NCBI GenBank assembly: GCA_026394635.1
Contig: JAPKXV010000319.1
Location: 1 to 7,385, forward strand
Direction: 5' to 3'
DNA: 7,385 nucleotides
Origin: Methanoregula sp.
Lineage (GTDB): Archaea > Halobacteriota > Methanomicrobia > Methanomicrobiales > Methanospirillaceae
Shown here: piece by piece, positions 1 through 6,156 of the stretch
Numbering within the stretch: the first letter of the stretch is position 1
How the letters are laid out: each line of letters starts with the position of its first letter
Program-made: the position numbers and the translations under genes
The notes under the pieces: model-generated
Told to the model about the DNA's origin: nothing
What the model saw: only the letters and a program-made list of their open reading frames with translations
Databases searched by the model: none

Positions 1-124
1 TCATCTCGATCAAGACGCTCTTGGGGGCTTCGGCCATGCCCCCCGCCGCTATGGCATCCCCCATGATACGATAGTGGAATAGGAGGTTCACTTGAATCTG
101 CAGAATTGTCATTTTAATCTGCAT
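1..124 (-). CDS. Possible N-terminal part of an unidentified protein, cut by the left edge
   Basis: A minus-strand frame is open from ATG at 124 to the window edge (41 codons visible). The part from 64 to 1 is GC-rich with G/C in most third positions, like the clear genes here, and reads as Ala/Gly-rich followed by EAPKSVLIEM. I do not recognise the family. The start is uncertain: ATG at 124, ATG at 112, GTG at 91 and ATG at 64 are all in frame. I prefer an upstream start because similarity to the broken copy at 306-487 begins before position 64, and because a TATA-like TTAAAATA (154-161) lies about 33 nt upstream of 124. No good ribosome binding site is visible. It could itself be a gene remnant; the sequence to the left would settle this. 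Confidence 0.4.
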   Translation of the reverse strand, partial: MQIKMTILQIQVNLLFHYRIMGDAIAAGGMAEAPKSVLIEM

Positions 125-153
125 CACTTTTTTCTTTACAATTTCAGGAACGG

Positions 154-161
154 TATTTTAA
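154..161 (-). promoter_or_regulatory. TATA-like box for the left-edge minus-strand frame
   Basis: On the minus strand this reads TTAAAATA, a fair match to the archaeal TATA consensus, in an AT-rich gap. Transcription would be expected about 26 nt downstream, near 131, just ahead of the ATG at 124. The call rests only on sequence and spacing, and AT-rich gaps often contain such matches. Confidence 0.3.
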
Positions 162-282
162 CACAAAATCCATCGTTGATTTCGTAAAAAGTTTGGGGCA
201 GGACTGGTACCTTACCCAAAAAATTAGAAAACTCCCAAAAAAATTAGCCCGTGCAGGTGAGACACTTATCCGGGTTACGGGG

Positions 283-290
283 TATATAAT
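283..290 (+). promoter_or_regulatory. TATA box (TATATAAT) ahead of the broken gene
   Basis: TATATAAT is a strong archaeal TATA-box match. Initiation would fall near 310-314, slightly downstream of the first ATG of the broken reading frame (306). The ATG may therefore not be the real start, or the transcript may be untranslated. A T-rich stretch at 460-466 could end a transcript of about 150 nt. No experimental support is available. Confidence 0.4.
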
Positions 291-305
291 ATTCGCTGTG
301 GATAA

Positions 306-487
306 ATGGGCTCTGCAGAAATCCCTGATCTCACATCATTACCAGAGATCCATGATGAACCGGTTTTCAACGGATATCGCACGGGGGCTGCCGCAGTGGC
401 GGGGGCGAAGCACCCAAGAACGTTATGAAAACGATGATTTCTACAGAGTCGATAAATGATTCTTTTAAAAAAAATCCTTGCGGGTGA
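306..487 (+). pseudogene. Decayed copy of the left-edge gene, broken by a 7-nt deletion
   Basis: The frame from ATG 306 reads 40 codons to a stop at 426-428 and includes FNGYRTGAAAVAG. After position 406 the matching sequence continues in another frame as EAPKNVMKTM and runs to a stop at 485-487. Aligned by hand to the minus strand of 1-65, 45 of 58 bases match in two blocks (380-405 with 65-40, and 406-437 with 32-1). The left-edge copy has seven extra bases (39-33) between the blocks, which would rejoin the two frames here. Several differences are silent in the joined frame (GCC/GCA, GTC/GTT, CGT/CGC), as expected for a formerly coding sequence. The product would be short, so it is a remnant or a very small gene. 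An overlapping TTG-started frame (193-459) is less convincing. A structured RNA is the other possibility. Confidence 0.45.
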
Positions 488-494
488 GAATTAT

Positions 495-501
495 AAAAAA
501 A
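495..501 (-). terminator. T7 tract downstream of the 142-residue protein gene
   Basis: On the minus strand seven T residues begin 26 nt after the stop codon at 527-529, the usual form of an archaeal intrinsic terminator. A 10-bp perfect palindrome, GTACCGGTAC (507-516), lies between the stop and the T tract and could add a small hairpin. Confidence 0.5.
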
Positions 502-526
502 CAGTTGTACCGGTACCTTGTCCCGG

Positions 527-955
527 TCATTTCCGCATGTATGCTTTTACATCGCGGTATGCCGGTTTACTGGGCATGACGGGGTAATGGGTGGATTCGA
601 GTTTGAAGAAGCGGTTCCGCTCCATGTATTTTTCGTGGATCCGCTGTTCGATCGACTTTAAAAGGACATGATAGTACAGTTCATCGCCACCAGCCTCGTC
701 AAGACCGATCCGGTCCATCAGGGTACCAAGCAGGTTCTCCATAACCTCTTTTGAGAAGATCGTCTGCAATCCTTTCTTGTCGTACACCTGTGCGATCAGG
801 ATAAGATCATCGATTGCAGGGGCGGCCTGCTCGCGGATCGCGTCATCGAACTGGATCCTCTGGCTCTCCGGATAGTGTTCATCCCGCTCGTTTCGGGACC
901 TCCCAAGATACTCCCGCTGCTGTTGAGTCAGGAACCCGGTCTTTTTTGCTGCCAT
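527..955 (-). CDS. Conserved-looking 142-residue archaeal protein of unknown function
   Basis: The 142-residue protein begins MAAKKTGFLTQQQREYLGRS, is soluble, highly charged and probably mostly helical, with no signal peptide, membrane segment or metal motif. An N-terminal stretch of the type FLTxxQREYL followed by Arg-rich and helical sequence (residues 8-60) resembles short proteins of unknown function in haloarchaea and methanogens; this is a memory-based resemblance, not a search result. The middle (about 62-110) is rich in Glu, Leu and Met. The frame is open upstream to an ATG at 1057, but I place the start at 955 because a TATA box (977-985) lies inside that extension, centred 26 nt upstream of 955, and the extension does not look like protein. 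It is divergent from the PIN-ATPase gene and ends with a T tract. No function can be assigned. Confidence 0.75.
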   Translation of the reverse strand: MAAKKTGFLTQQQREYLGRSRNERDEHYPESQRIQFDDAIREQAAPAIDDLILIAQVYDKKGLQTIFSKEVMENLLGTLMDRIGLDEAGGDELYYHVLLKSIEQRIHEKYMERNRFFKLESTHYPVMPSKPAYRDVKAYMRK

Positions 956-976
956 ACCATGTATCCGGTGAAGTCC

Positions 977-985
977 ATTTTTAAA
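977..985 (-). promoter_or_regulatory. TATA box for a leaderless transcript of the 142-residue protein gene
   Basis: The minus strand reads TTTAAAAAT, centred at 981, which is 26 nt upstream of the A of the ATG at 955. That spacing predicts initiation at or within a base or two of the start codon. No Shine-Dalgarno sequence precedes this ATG, which agrees with leaderless translation. The box also argues against the longer frame starting at 1057. Confidence 0.55.
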
Positions 986-1072
986 CGTAGAGTAAGGGCA
1001 AAAAAGCCGGCTGGATTCTCCTGACCGAATTTGAGATAAAGGGGGCGGGATGCCCAAAAATCATTTCCCGTA

Positions 1073-1090
1073 TTTATATTAATGTTTATA
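1073..1090 (+). promoter_or_regulatory. TATA region for the PIN-ATPase/leuS transcription unit
   Basis: TTTATATT (1073-1080) is close to the archaeal TATA consensus, and a second TTTATA follows at 1085-1090. Initiation is expected between about 1100 and 1115, leaving a 5' leader of about 75-90 nt before the ATG at 1189. The leader contains two direct copies of GAGGAATAG and a ribosome binding site. Confidence 0.5.
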
Positions 1091-1132
1091 CACATACCAT
1101 TACCACATCAGCGATTTTGTATCGTTGAACAC

Positions 1133-1167
1133 GAGGAATAGAATAGTGACCAATACAAGAGGAATAG
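1133..1167 (+). repeat. Two direct copies of GAGGAATAG in the 5' leader
   Basis: GAGGAATAG occurs at 1133-1141 and again at 1159-1167, a 26-nt period, each followed within a few bases by AATA. Both lie in the inferred leader between the TATA region and the ribosome binding site. They could bind a regulator or act as decoy ribosome-binding sequence; the function is unknown and chance duplication in purine-rich sequence is possible. Confidence 0.4.
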
Positions 1168-1188
1168 CAATACAGGAGCGGACTTTTT

Positions 1189-3135
1189 ATGAAAATGGTA
1201 CCGGATACAAGCGTCCTGATCGATGGGCGCATCACCTCGATGATAAAGACGGGGGATTATAAGGGTTCAACAATAATTATCCCTGAAGCGGTTGTCGCTG
1301 AACTCGAATCGCAGGCAAACCAGGGAAAAGAGATCGGATTTTCCGGATTGAACGAGCTCCAGTCGCTCTGCAGGCTGGCAGAGGAGAAAGTAATCGAGCT
1401 TAAATTCTCCGGTGAACGCCCCACTCTTGAACAGGTGAAACTGGCAAGCGGCGGGGAGATCGACGCCATGATCCGCCAGATCGCGATTGAGAATGCTGCA
1501 CAATTCATCACGAGCGACAGCGTGCAGGCGGAAGTCGCACGGGCAAAAGGGCTCAACGTCACGTATCTCAAACCCCAGATTACAGACTTTGTCCCTCTGG
1601 GCATCGACCAGTTCTTTGACGAACGCACGATCGCCATTTACCTCAAAGAGCGCGTCTGCCCGGTCGCAAAGAAGGGGACGATCAGCGCGATGAAACTCGT
1701 CCAGATACGCGACCAGCCGACGACGGAGTATGAACTGCGGGCACTGGCGCAGGAAATCCTTGAGCGGGCAAAGCGGAGTTCCGACGGGTTCATCGAAGTG
1801 GAGAAGCGCGGGATCACCGTCGTGCAGATCGGGTCGATGCGGATCGCGATTGCGCGCCGGCCGTTTTCCGACGGCATGGAGATCACCGCAGTGCGCCCCA
1901 TTGTCGATGTAACCCTTGCCGATTACTCGAAGGCAGACGTTATCAAAAAACGGCTTTCCGGTGAGAAACGCGGGATGATTATCGCGGGTGCACCCGGGTC
2001 CGGGAAGACAACGCTTGCCCAGAGTGTTGCAACGTATCTGTACGACAGCGGGTTTGTTGTCAAGACCATGGAAGCGCCACGGGAGCTCCAAGTACCCGAC
2101 CAGATTACGCAGTATACCATGCTTGACGGGAGCATGCAGAACACTGCTGATATACTCATGCTTATCCGCCCTGATTTTGTCATCTTTGACGAGCTGCGCA
2201 AAAACGAGGACTTCAGGACATTCGCAGACATGCGGCTTGCAGGCATGGGGATGGTCGGTGTCGTCCATGCAACGGATGTCCGGGACGCACTCCAGAGGTT
2301 CTCAGACCGGGTGGACTATGGCGTTCTCTCGCAGATCATCAATACGATCATCTTTGTCAAAGAGGGCATTATCACCAAGATCTACGATGTCGGGTTCACC
2401 ATCAAGGTGCCGGAGGGGATGGCAAATGAGATGCATATCCGCCCGGTAACGACGGTAACTGAGTACGAGTCTCAAGAGCTTGCCTTTAACGTATTCCGGT
2501 ATGATGGCGAGACTATCATCATACCAGTAACCCATGCTGCCGAACAGGTCGACATGCCGGTTAAACCGGTGCTACGGGCAATTTCCTCATCACCCTTGGC
2601 TCAGGCAGTCCCGCAGAGCCGGACCCCTGCACCAGAGATGATGCCACGGGAAGAGGGCGAGAAGCGGCCGGGGTGTAAGCTTTCTGAGAAGGAGATCCAG
2701 CGGGAGATCGGGCGATACACTGACGGGGAAGTTGATGTGCAGATGATCAGCGACACCAAGGCGGTCGTGTATATCGATGACAAGGATGTCCCGGCTGCGA
2801 TCGGGAAGGGCGGCAAGAATATCTCGGCTATTGTCAACAAGATCGGGATCGGGATCGACATCAAACCAAGGAATGAACAGGAGAGACAGAAAAAAGATGA
2901 GGATGAGTTCAACCTTGGCGGCGGGGTGAAGATCCATATCGATAAAAAACAGTTGACAATTGTCGCTCCTGAACATAACGGCAAGATCGTGGACGTCTTT
3001 GCGGGCAAGGAATACTTATTTACCGCAACCGTGAACGAGAACGGCGAGATCCACCTTGCCAAGAGCTCGAGCATTGCGCAGGAAATGATTCGTCGCTATA
3101 CTGCAGAAGAGATTATCAAACTACGGCCCGTGTGA
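1189..3135 (+). CDS. PIN domain / PilT-VirB11-like ATPase / KH domain protein (PINA-type)
   Basis: This is an archaeal 648-residue protein matching the 'ATPase, PilT family' (COG1855) architecture. The N-terminal PIN nuclease domain (about 1-130) has the acidic residues expected for metal binding: D6 in VPDTSVLIDG, E38, D92 and D110. The ATPase (about 220-410) has Walker A GAPGSGKT (267-274), Walker B VIFDE (331-335) and the VVHATD His box (H360) of secretion-type ATPases. A KH RNA/DNA-binding domain (about 500-560) has its GxxG loop in IGKGGKNI (538-545), followed by a small beta-rich C-terminal domain. From family knowledge, the Sulfolobus relative PINA is a hexameric ATPase that works with Hjc and Hjm on Holliday junctions; the same role here is inferred. 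ATG 1189 has AGGAG at 1174-1178; an in-frame ATG at 1195 is less well spaced. No signal peptide or membrane segment is evident, so despite the PilT-like ATPase it is not an obvious pilus motor. Probably co-transcribed with leuS. Confidence 0.93.
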   Translation: MKMVPDTSVLIDGRITSMIKTGDYKGSTIIIPEAVVAELESQANQGKEIGFSGLNELQSLCRLAEEKVIELKFSGERPTLEQVKLASGGEIDAMIRQIAIENAAQFITSDSVQAEVARAKGLNVTYLKPQITDFVPLGIDQFFDERTIAIYLKERVCPVAKKGTISAMKLVQIRDQPTTEYELRALAQEILERAKRSSDGFIEVEKRGITVVQIGSMRIAIARRPFSDGMEITAVRPIVDVTLADYSKADVIKKRLSGEKRGMIIAGAPGSGKTTLAQSVATYLYDSGFVVKTMEAPRELQVPDQITQYTMLDGSMQNTADILMLIRPDFVIFDELRKNEDFRTFADMRLAGMGMVGVVHATDVRDALQRFSDRVDYGVLSQIINTIIFVKEGIITKIYDVGFTIKVPEGMANEMHIRPVTTVTEYESQELAFNVFRYDGETIIIPVTHAAEQVDMPVKPVLRAISSSPLAQAVPQSRTPAPEMMPREEGEKRPGCKLSEKEIQREIGRYTDGEVDVQMISDTKAVVYIDDKDVPAAIGKGGKNISAIVNKIGIGIDIKPRNEQERQKKDEDEFNLGGGVKIHIDKKQLTIVAPEHNGKIVDVFAGKEYLFTATVNENGEIHLAKSSSIAQEMIRRYTAEEIIKLRPV

Positions 3136-3164
3136 CCGGTCATACATTGGGTGGTTCTTTATCA

Positions 3165-3173
3165 GGATGGTGA
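3165..3173 (+). promoter_or_regulatory. Ribosome binding site that sets a TTG start for leuS
   Basis: GGATGGTGA closely matches the archaeal Shine-Dalgarno consensus GGAGGTGA and ends 7 nt before TTG 3181. The upstream in-frame GTG at 3151 has no such sequence, and if it were used this motif would lie inside the coding region. It therefore favours TTG 3181 as the start. Confidence 0.6.
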
Positions 3174-3180
3174 GACAAAA

Positions 3181-5961
3181 TTGAGTGGATTTGATCTGGG
3201 TGCATTTGAGAGAAAAGCACAGGGACGGTGGACTCATGCATTCGAACCAGACCCTTCGGATAAAGAGAAATATTACCTGACCGTCGCGTACCCGTATCCG
3301 AGCGGCGCCATGCATGTCGGGCACGGGAGAACATATATCGTTCCCGATGTGATCGCAAGGTTCTGGCGGATGAGGGGGCGGCAGGTTCTCTACCCGATGG
3401 CGTTTCACGTGACCGGTGCTCCGGTGATCGGGATCTCAAAAAGGATCGCAAGGAACGATGAAAAGACTATCCGACTCTACCGGGATCTCTACAAGGTCCC
3501 GCAGGACGTCCTTGCAAAATTCAACGATCCCCTGACGATTGTCAAACACTTTTCCGATGAATACCAGCGCGTAATGACTGCCTGCGGTCTTTCCATCGAC
3601 TGGCGGCGCCGGTTTACGACGGTCGACCCGACCTATTCAAAATTCATCGAGTGGCAGTGGAAGCACCTCTATGAAGCGGGTCACGTTATAAAAGGCGTCC
3701 ACCCGGTGCGGTACTGCACGTATGACGACAACCCGGTCGGCGACCATGACCTCCTGGAAGGCGACAAGGCCGAAGTCGTTAAGTTCACGCTCGTCATGTT
3801 CCGGTTCGGCGACGCGTTCATCCCCACCGCAACGCTCCGCCCCGAGACCATCCACGGTGTAACCAACCTCTGGGTGAACCCGGCAGTGATCTATGTGCGG
3901 GCATGTGTTGACAACAAACCCTGGGTAATTTCCCGGGAAGCGGCAGAAAAACTTGCCCTGCAGGACCATTCCGTGGTCGTGGAGAAAGAGATCCCCGGTA
4001 AAGACCTGGTCGATAAACGGGTCTCCCACCCGCTCTGCGGGGAGATCCCAGTCCTCCCGGCAGACTTCGTCGACCCGGATATGGCATCGGGCATGGTGAT
4101 GAGCGTCCCTGCTCATGCACCGTTCGATTATATTGCATTGCGCGACCTCCAGCGGCAGGGAAAATATACCACCATCAGGCCCATTCCGTTAATAAAAGTT
4201 GAAGGATATGGCGAGGTTCCGGCGCAGGACGCAGTCGAGAGAGCAGGCATTACCAGCCAGCTTGACACCCGCATGGACGCGCTCACGCAGGAGATCTACT
4301 CTGCGGAATTTGCAAAAGGGAAACTCTTTGACCGGTACGGCGGGAAGCCGGTGCGGGTAGCCCGCGACGAGGTTGCGGAGCTTATGACCGACCAGCACGG
4401 GTCGGTAATCATGTACGAGTTTGACACCCGTCCCGTGGTCTGCCGGTGCGGTAACCGGGTAAAGGTGAAGATCCTCCACGACCAGTGGTTCCTGAAGTAC
4501 AGTGACCCGGCATGGAAGGAGCAGGTGTCTGACCAGCTGCTGGATATGGCGCTCGTTCCCCCTGAGGTCCGGCTTGAGTTTGACCGGACGGTTGACTGGC
4601 TCAAGGACTGGGCATGCACCCGCCGTGTCGGGCTGGGCACACGGTTCCCCTGGGACACGACCCAGCTCATCGAACCGCTCTCCGATTCGACCATCTACAT
4701 GGCATATTACACCATCGCCCACCGGATCAAAACGATAGACCCCAACATCCTTTCACCTGAAGTCTTCGAGTATATATTCCTGGGAAAAGAGTCCCCCAAC
4801 CTGCCAGAAAGAGAGAAACTGGATGCCATGCGAAAGGAGTTCCTGTACTGGTACCCGTACGACTTCCGGTTCTCGGCAAAGGATCTTATCTCAAACCACC
4901 TCACCTTCCAGATCTTCCACCATGTCACTATCTTCCCCAAAGACAAGCTGCCCAAGGGAATGGTCGTCTTTGGTATGGGGCTGTTGAACGGCGCCAAGAT
5001 GTCCTCGTCCAAGGGCAATGTCTTTTTGCTCGAGGACGCGGTCGGGGAATTCGGCGCCGATACGGTGCGGATGTTTCTGATGGGAAGCGCCGAGCCATGG
5101 CAGGACTTTGACTGGAGAAACGAACTGGTGATCTCCACAAAAAAGCAGATCGAGAGGTTCTATTATGCCATCCACGAGATGAAGGATGTGAGCGGCGAGC
5201 CAAAGGAAATCGATGCCTGGCTCACAAGCCGGCTGCAGGACCACATCGAAAAGACAACGGCAGCGCTCGAAAACTTCCAGACCCGGCAGGCGTTGCAGGA
5301 GTCGTTCTTTGGGATCGAGAACGACCTGAAGTGGTACCGCCGCCGGCTGCCCAAAGAAAGCAACGGCAGCAGGATGCTCCGTTCGCTCTGCTCTGCCTGG
5401 GTGCGCCTGCTCGCCCCGTTCATTCCCTTCACCTGCGAGAAACTCTGGGAAGATATCGGGGGGCAGGGGCTTGCCTCATTTGCAGACTGGCCGGTCGCTG
5501 ACGAAAAACTCAAAAACCGCCGGATTGAGCTTGCCGAGGAACTGCTCCTGCGGACGGTTGAGGATATAGAGTCGATCAAAAAACTCATCCAGATCACCCC
5601 CAAATCCATCACCATCTCATTAGCTCCCGGCTGGAAGCACGACATCTTCACCACGATTGCCCGTGCACCGGACAAAAACCTTGCCATACGCGAGATCATG
5701 AAAGATGATGCGATGCGTAAACGTGGTAAAGAGGCAACCGATGCGGCAAAACAGTGCACCACCCTCATTCACCGCCTGCCCCCACAGATCGTAGAACTGA
5801 TCGCAGGCGACGGGGTCAACGAACTGGCGGTCTTTGAACAGGCACAATCATTCCTTGAAAAAGAGTTCGGTGTCCCAGTCCACATCACGGATGCGGAGAG
5901 CGCAACTCACGCAAAAGCGGCAACGGCGCTGCCGTTCAAGCCGGCGATCGTGATCGAGTAA
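3181..5961 (+). CDS. leuS: Leucyl-tRNA synthetase, archaeal type
   Basis: This cytoplasmic class I aminoacyl-tRNA synthetase charges tRNA-Leu with leucine using ATP. From TTG 3181 it is 926 residues, normal for archaeal LeuRS. The HIGH motif appears as HVGH (45-48) in PYPSGAMHVGHGRTY and the KMSKS motif as KMSSS (606-610). The CP1 editing domain (about 170-340) has the Thr-rich stretch TATLRPETIHG (from 216) and the conserved Asp in VPAHAPFDY (D316), so it should still remove mischarged amino acids. A CRCG element (421-424) leads into DQWF, and WACTRRVGLGTRFPWD (478-492) is typical of the archaeal enzyme. The anticodon-binding helical region follows, and the protein ends KPAIVIE, like the archaeal C-terminal extension that contacts the tRNA-Leu long arm. 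An alternative start is GTG 3151 (936 residues). The gene lies 45 nt after the PIN-ATPase gene, with no promoter evident between them. Confidence 0.97.
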   Translation: MSGFDLGAFERKAQGRWTHAFEPDPSDKEKYYLTVAYPYPSGAMHVGHGRTYIVPDVIARFWRMRGRQVLYPMAFHVTGAPVIGISKRIARNDEKTIRLYRDLYKVPQDVLAKFNDPLTIVKHFSDEYQRVMTACGLSIDWRRRFTTVDPTYSKFIEWQWKHLYEAGHVIKGVHPVRYCTYDDNPVGDHDLLEGDKAEVVKFTLVMFRFGDAFIPTATLRPETIHGVTNLWVNPAVIYVRACVDNKPWVISREAAEKLALQDHSVVVEKEIPGKDLVDKRVSHPLCGEIPVLPADFVDPDMASGMVMSVPAHAPFDYIALRDLQRQGKYTTIRPIPLIKVEGYGEVPAQDAVERAGITSQLDTRMDALTQEIYSAEFAKGKLFDRYGGKPVRVARDEVAELMTDQHGSVIMYEFDTRPVVCRCGNRVKVKILHDQWFLKYSDPAWKEQVSDQLLDMALVPPEVRLEFDRTVDWLKDWACTRRVGLGTRFPWDTTQLIEPLSDSTIYMAYYTIAHRIKTIDPNILSPEVFEYIFLGKESPNLPEREKLDAMRKEFLYWYPYDFRFSAKDLISNHLTFQIFHHVTIFPKDKLPKGMVVFGMGLLNGAKMSSSKGNVFLLEDAVGEFGADTVRMFLMGSAEPWQDFDWRNELVISTKKQIERFYYAIHEMKDVSGEPKEIDAWLTSRLQDHIEKTTAALENFQTRQALQESFFGIENDLKWYRRRLPKESNGSRMLRSLCSAWVRLLAPFIPFTCEKLWEDIGGQGLASFADWPVADEKLKNRRIELAEELLLRTVEDIESIKKLIQITPKSITISLAPGWKHDIFTTIARAPDKNLAIREIMKDDAMRKRGKEATDAAKQCTTLIHRLPPQIVELIAGDGVNELAVFEQAQSFLEKEFGVPVHITDAESATHAKAATALPFKPAIVIE

Positions 5962-5979
5962 TTTCTCCCTTCTTTTCCT
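5962..5979 (+). terminator. Pyrimidine-rich terminator after leuS
   Basis: Directly after the TAA stop is a T-rich, purine-free stretch that includes TTTCT and TCTTTT, the usual archaeal terminator form. It faces the end of a converging gene, so this short gap probably ends transcription from both sides. Confidence 0.55.
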
Positions 5980-5986
5980 AGGTCCC

Positions 5987-5995
5987 AATAAAAAA
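5987..5995 (-). terminator. T6 tract after the converging zinc-ribbon gene
   Basis: On the minus strand TTTTTTATT begins two bases after the TAA at 5997-5999. That stop belongs to the out-of-frame C-terminal part of the zinc-ribbon gene, not to the earlier stop at 6107. The terminator placement supports the idea that the original gene ended at 5997. Confidence 0.5.
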
Positions 5996-5996
5996 G

Positions 5997-6156
5997 TTAA
6001 AAATATTTGATCCTCACGCCAATGGAAGAGACATATCCAAACGGCAGGTGCACCTTTGTCCCGTAGGCCTGTCTGAGGAGCTCAATGAGCCGTTCGTCCT
6101 CGCCAATCAAAAACCCGAATTTCCCATCGATTGTAGTAAGGGTGAGCCCACGAAAG
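5997..6156 (-). pseudogene. Out-of-frame C-terminal part of the zinc-ribbon gene
   Basis: Immediately after the third zinc ribbon, coding-like sequence switches frame and reads about 52 residues, including GLTLTTIDGKFGFLIGEDE and ending VRIKYF, to a TAA at 5997 that is followed at once by a T tract. This part has no start codon or ribosome binding site of its own near its beginning. Adding one base in the four-base run at 6157-6160 would fuse it to the zinc-ribbon protein, giving about 184 residues with the join CGVCGGFRGL. I do not recognise the domain; it looks like a small mixed alpha/beta unit. A sequencing error, a true loss-of-function mutation or frameshifting could explain it; I see no classical -1 slippery heptamer. 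Confidence 0.55.

Noticed and set aside
81..182. AGGAGGT (81-87) followed by a plus-strand TTG frame of about 30 codons
   Set aside because: The peptide is low in complexity (Asn, His, Phe) with AT-rich codons. The AGGAGGT is more simply the complement of coding sequence in the minus-strand frame.
193..459. Plus-strand 88-codon frame with a TTG start
   Set aside because: No ribosome binding site, AT-rich start with unlike composition, and the second half overlaps the decayed copy in a frame that the alignment with 1-65 does not support over its whole length.
421..466. C/D-box-like sequence (near RUGAUGA) around 432-440
   Set aside because: The C-box match is imperfect and I found no D box (CUGA) at a suitable distance.
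956..1057. 34-codon N-terminal extension of the 142-residue protein
   Set aside because: A well-placed TATA box at 977-985 lies inside it, and the extension lacks protein-like composition.
1267..2268. Long minus-strand open frame of 333 codons opposite the PIN-ATPase gene
   Set aside because: It lies wholly within a gene with clear PIN and Walker motifs on the other strand; its product is His/Cys/Pro/Arg-rich with no recognisable motif, as expected for an antisense shadow in GC-rich DNA.
3637..5768. Several minus-strand frames of 100-200 codons opposite leuS
   Set aside because: Antisense shadows of a fully conserved synthetase gene with no independent motifs or start signals.
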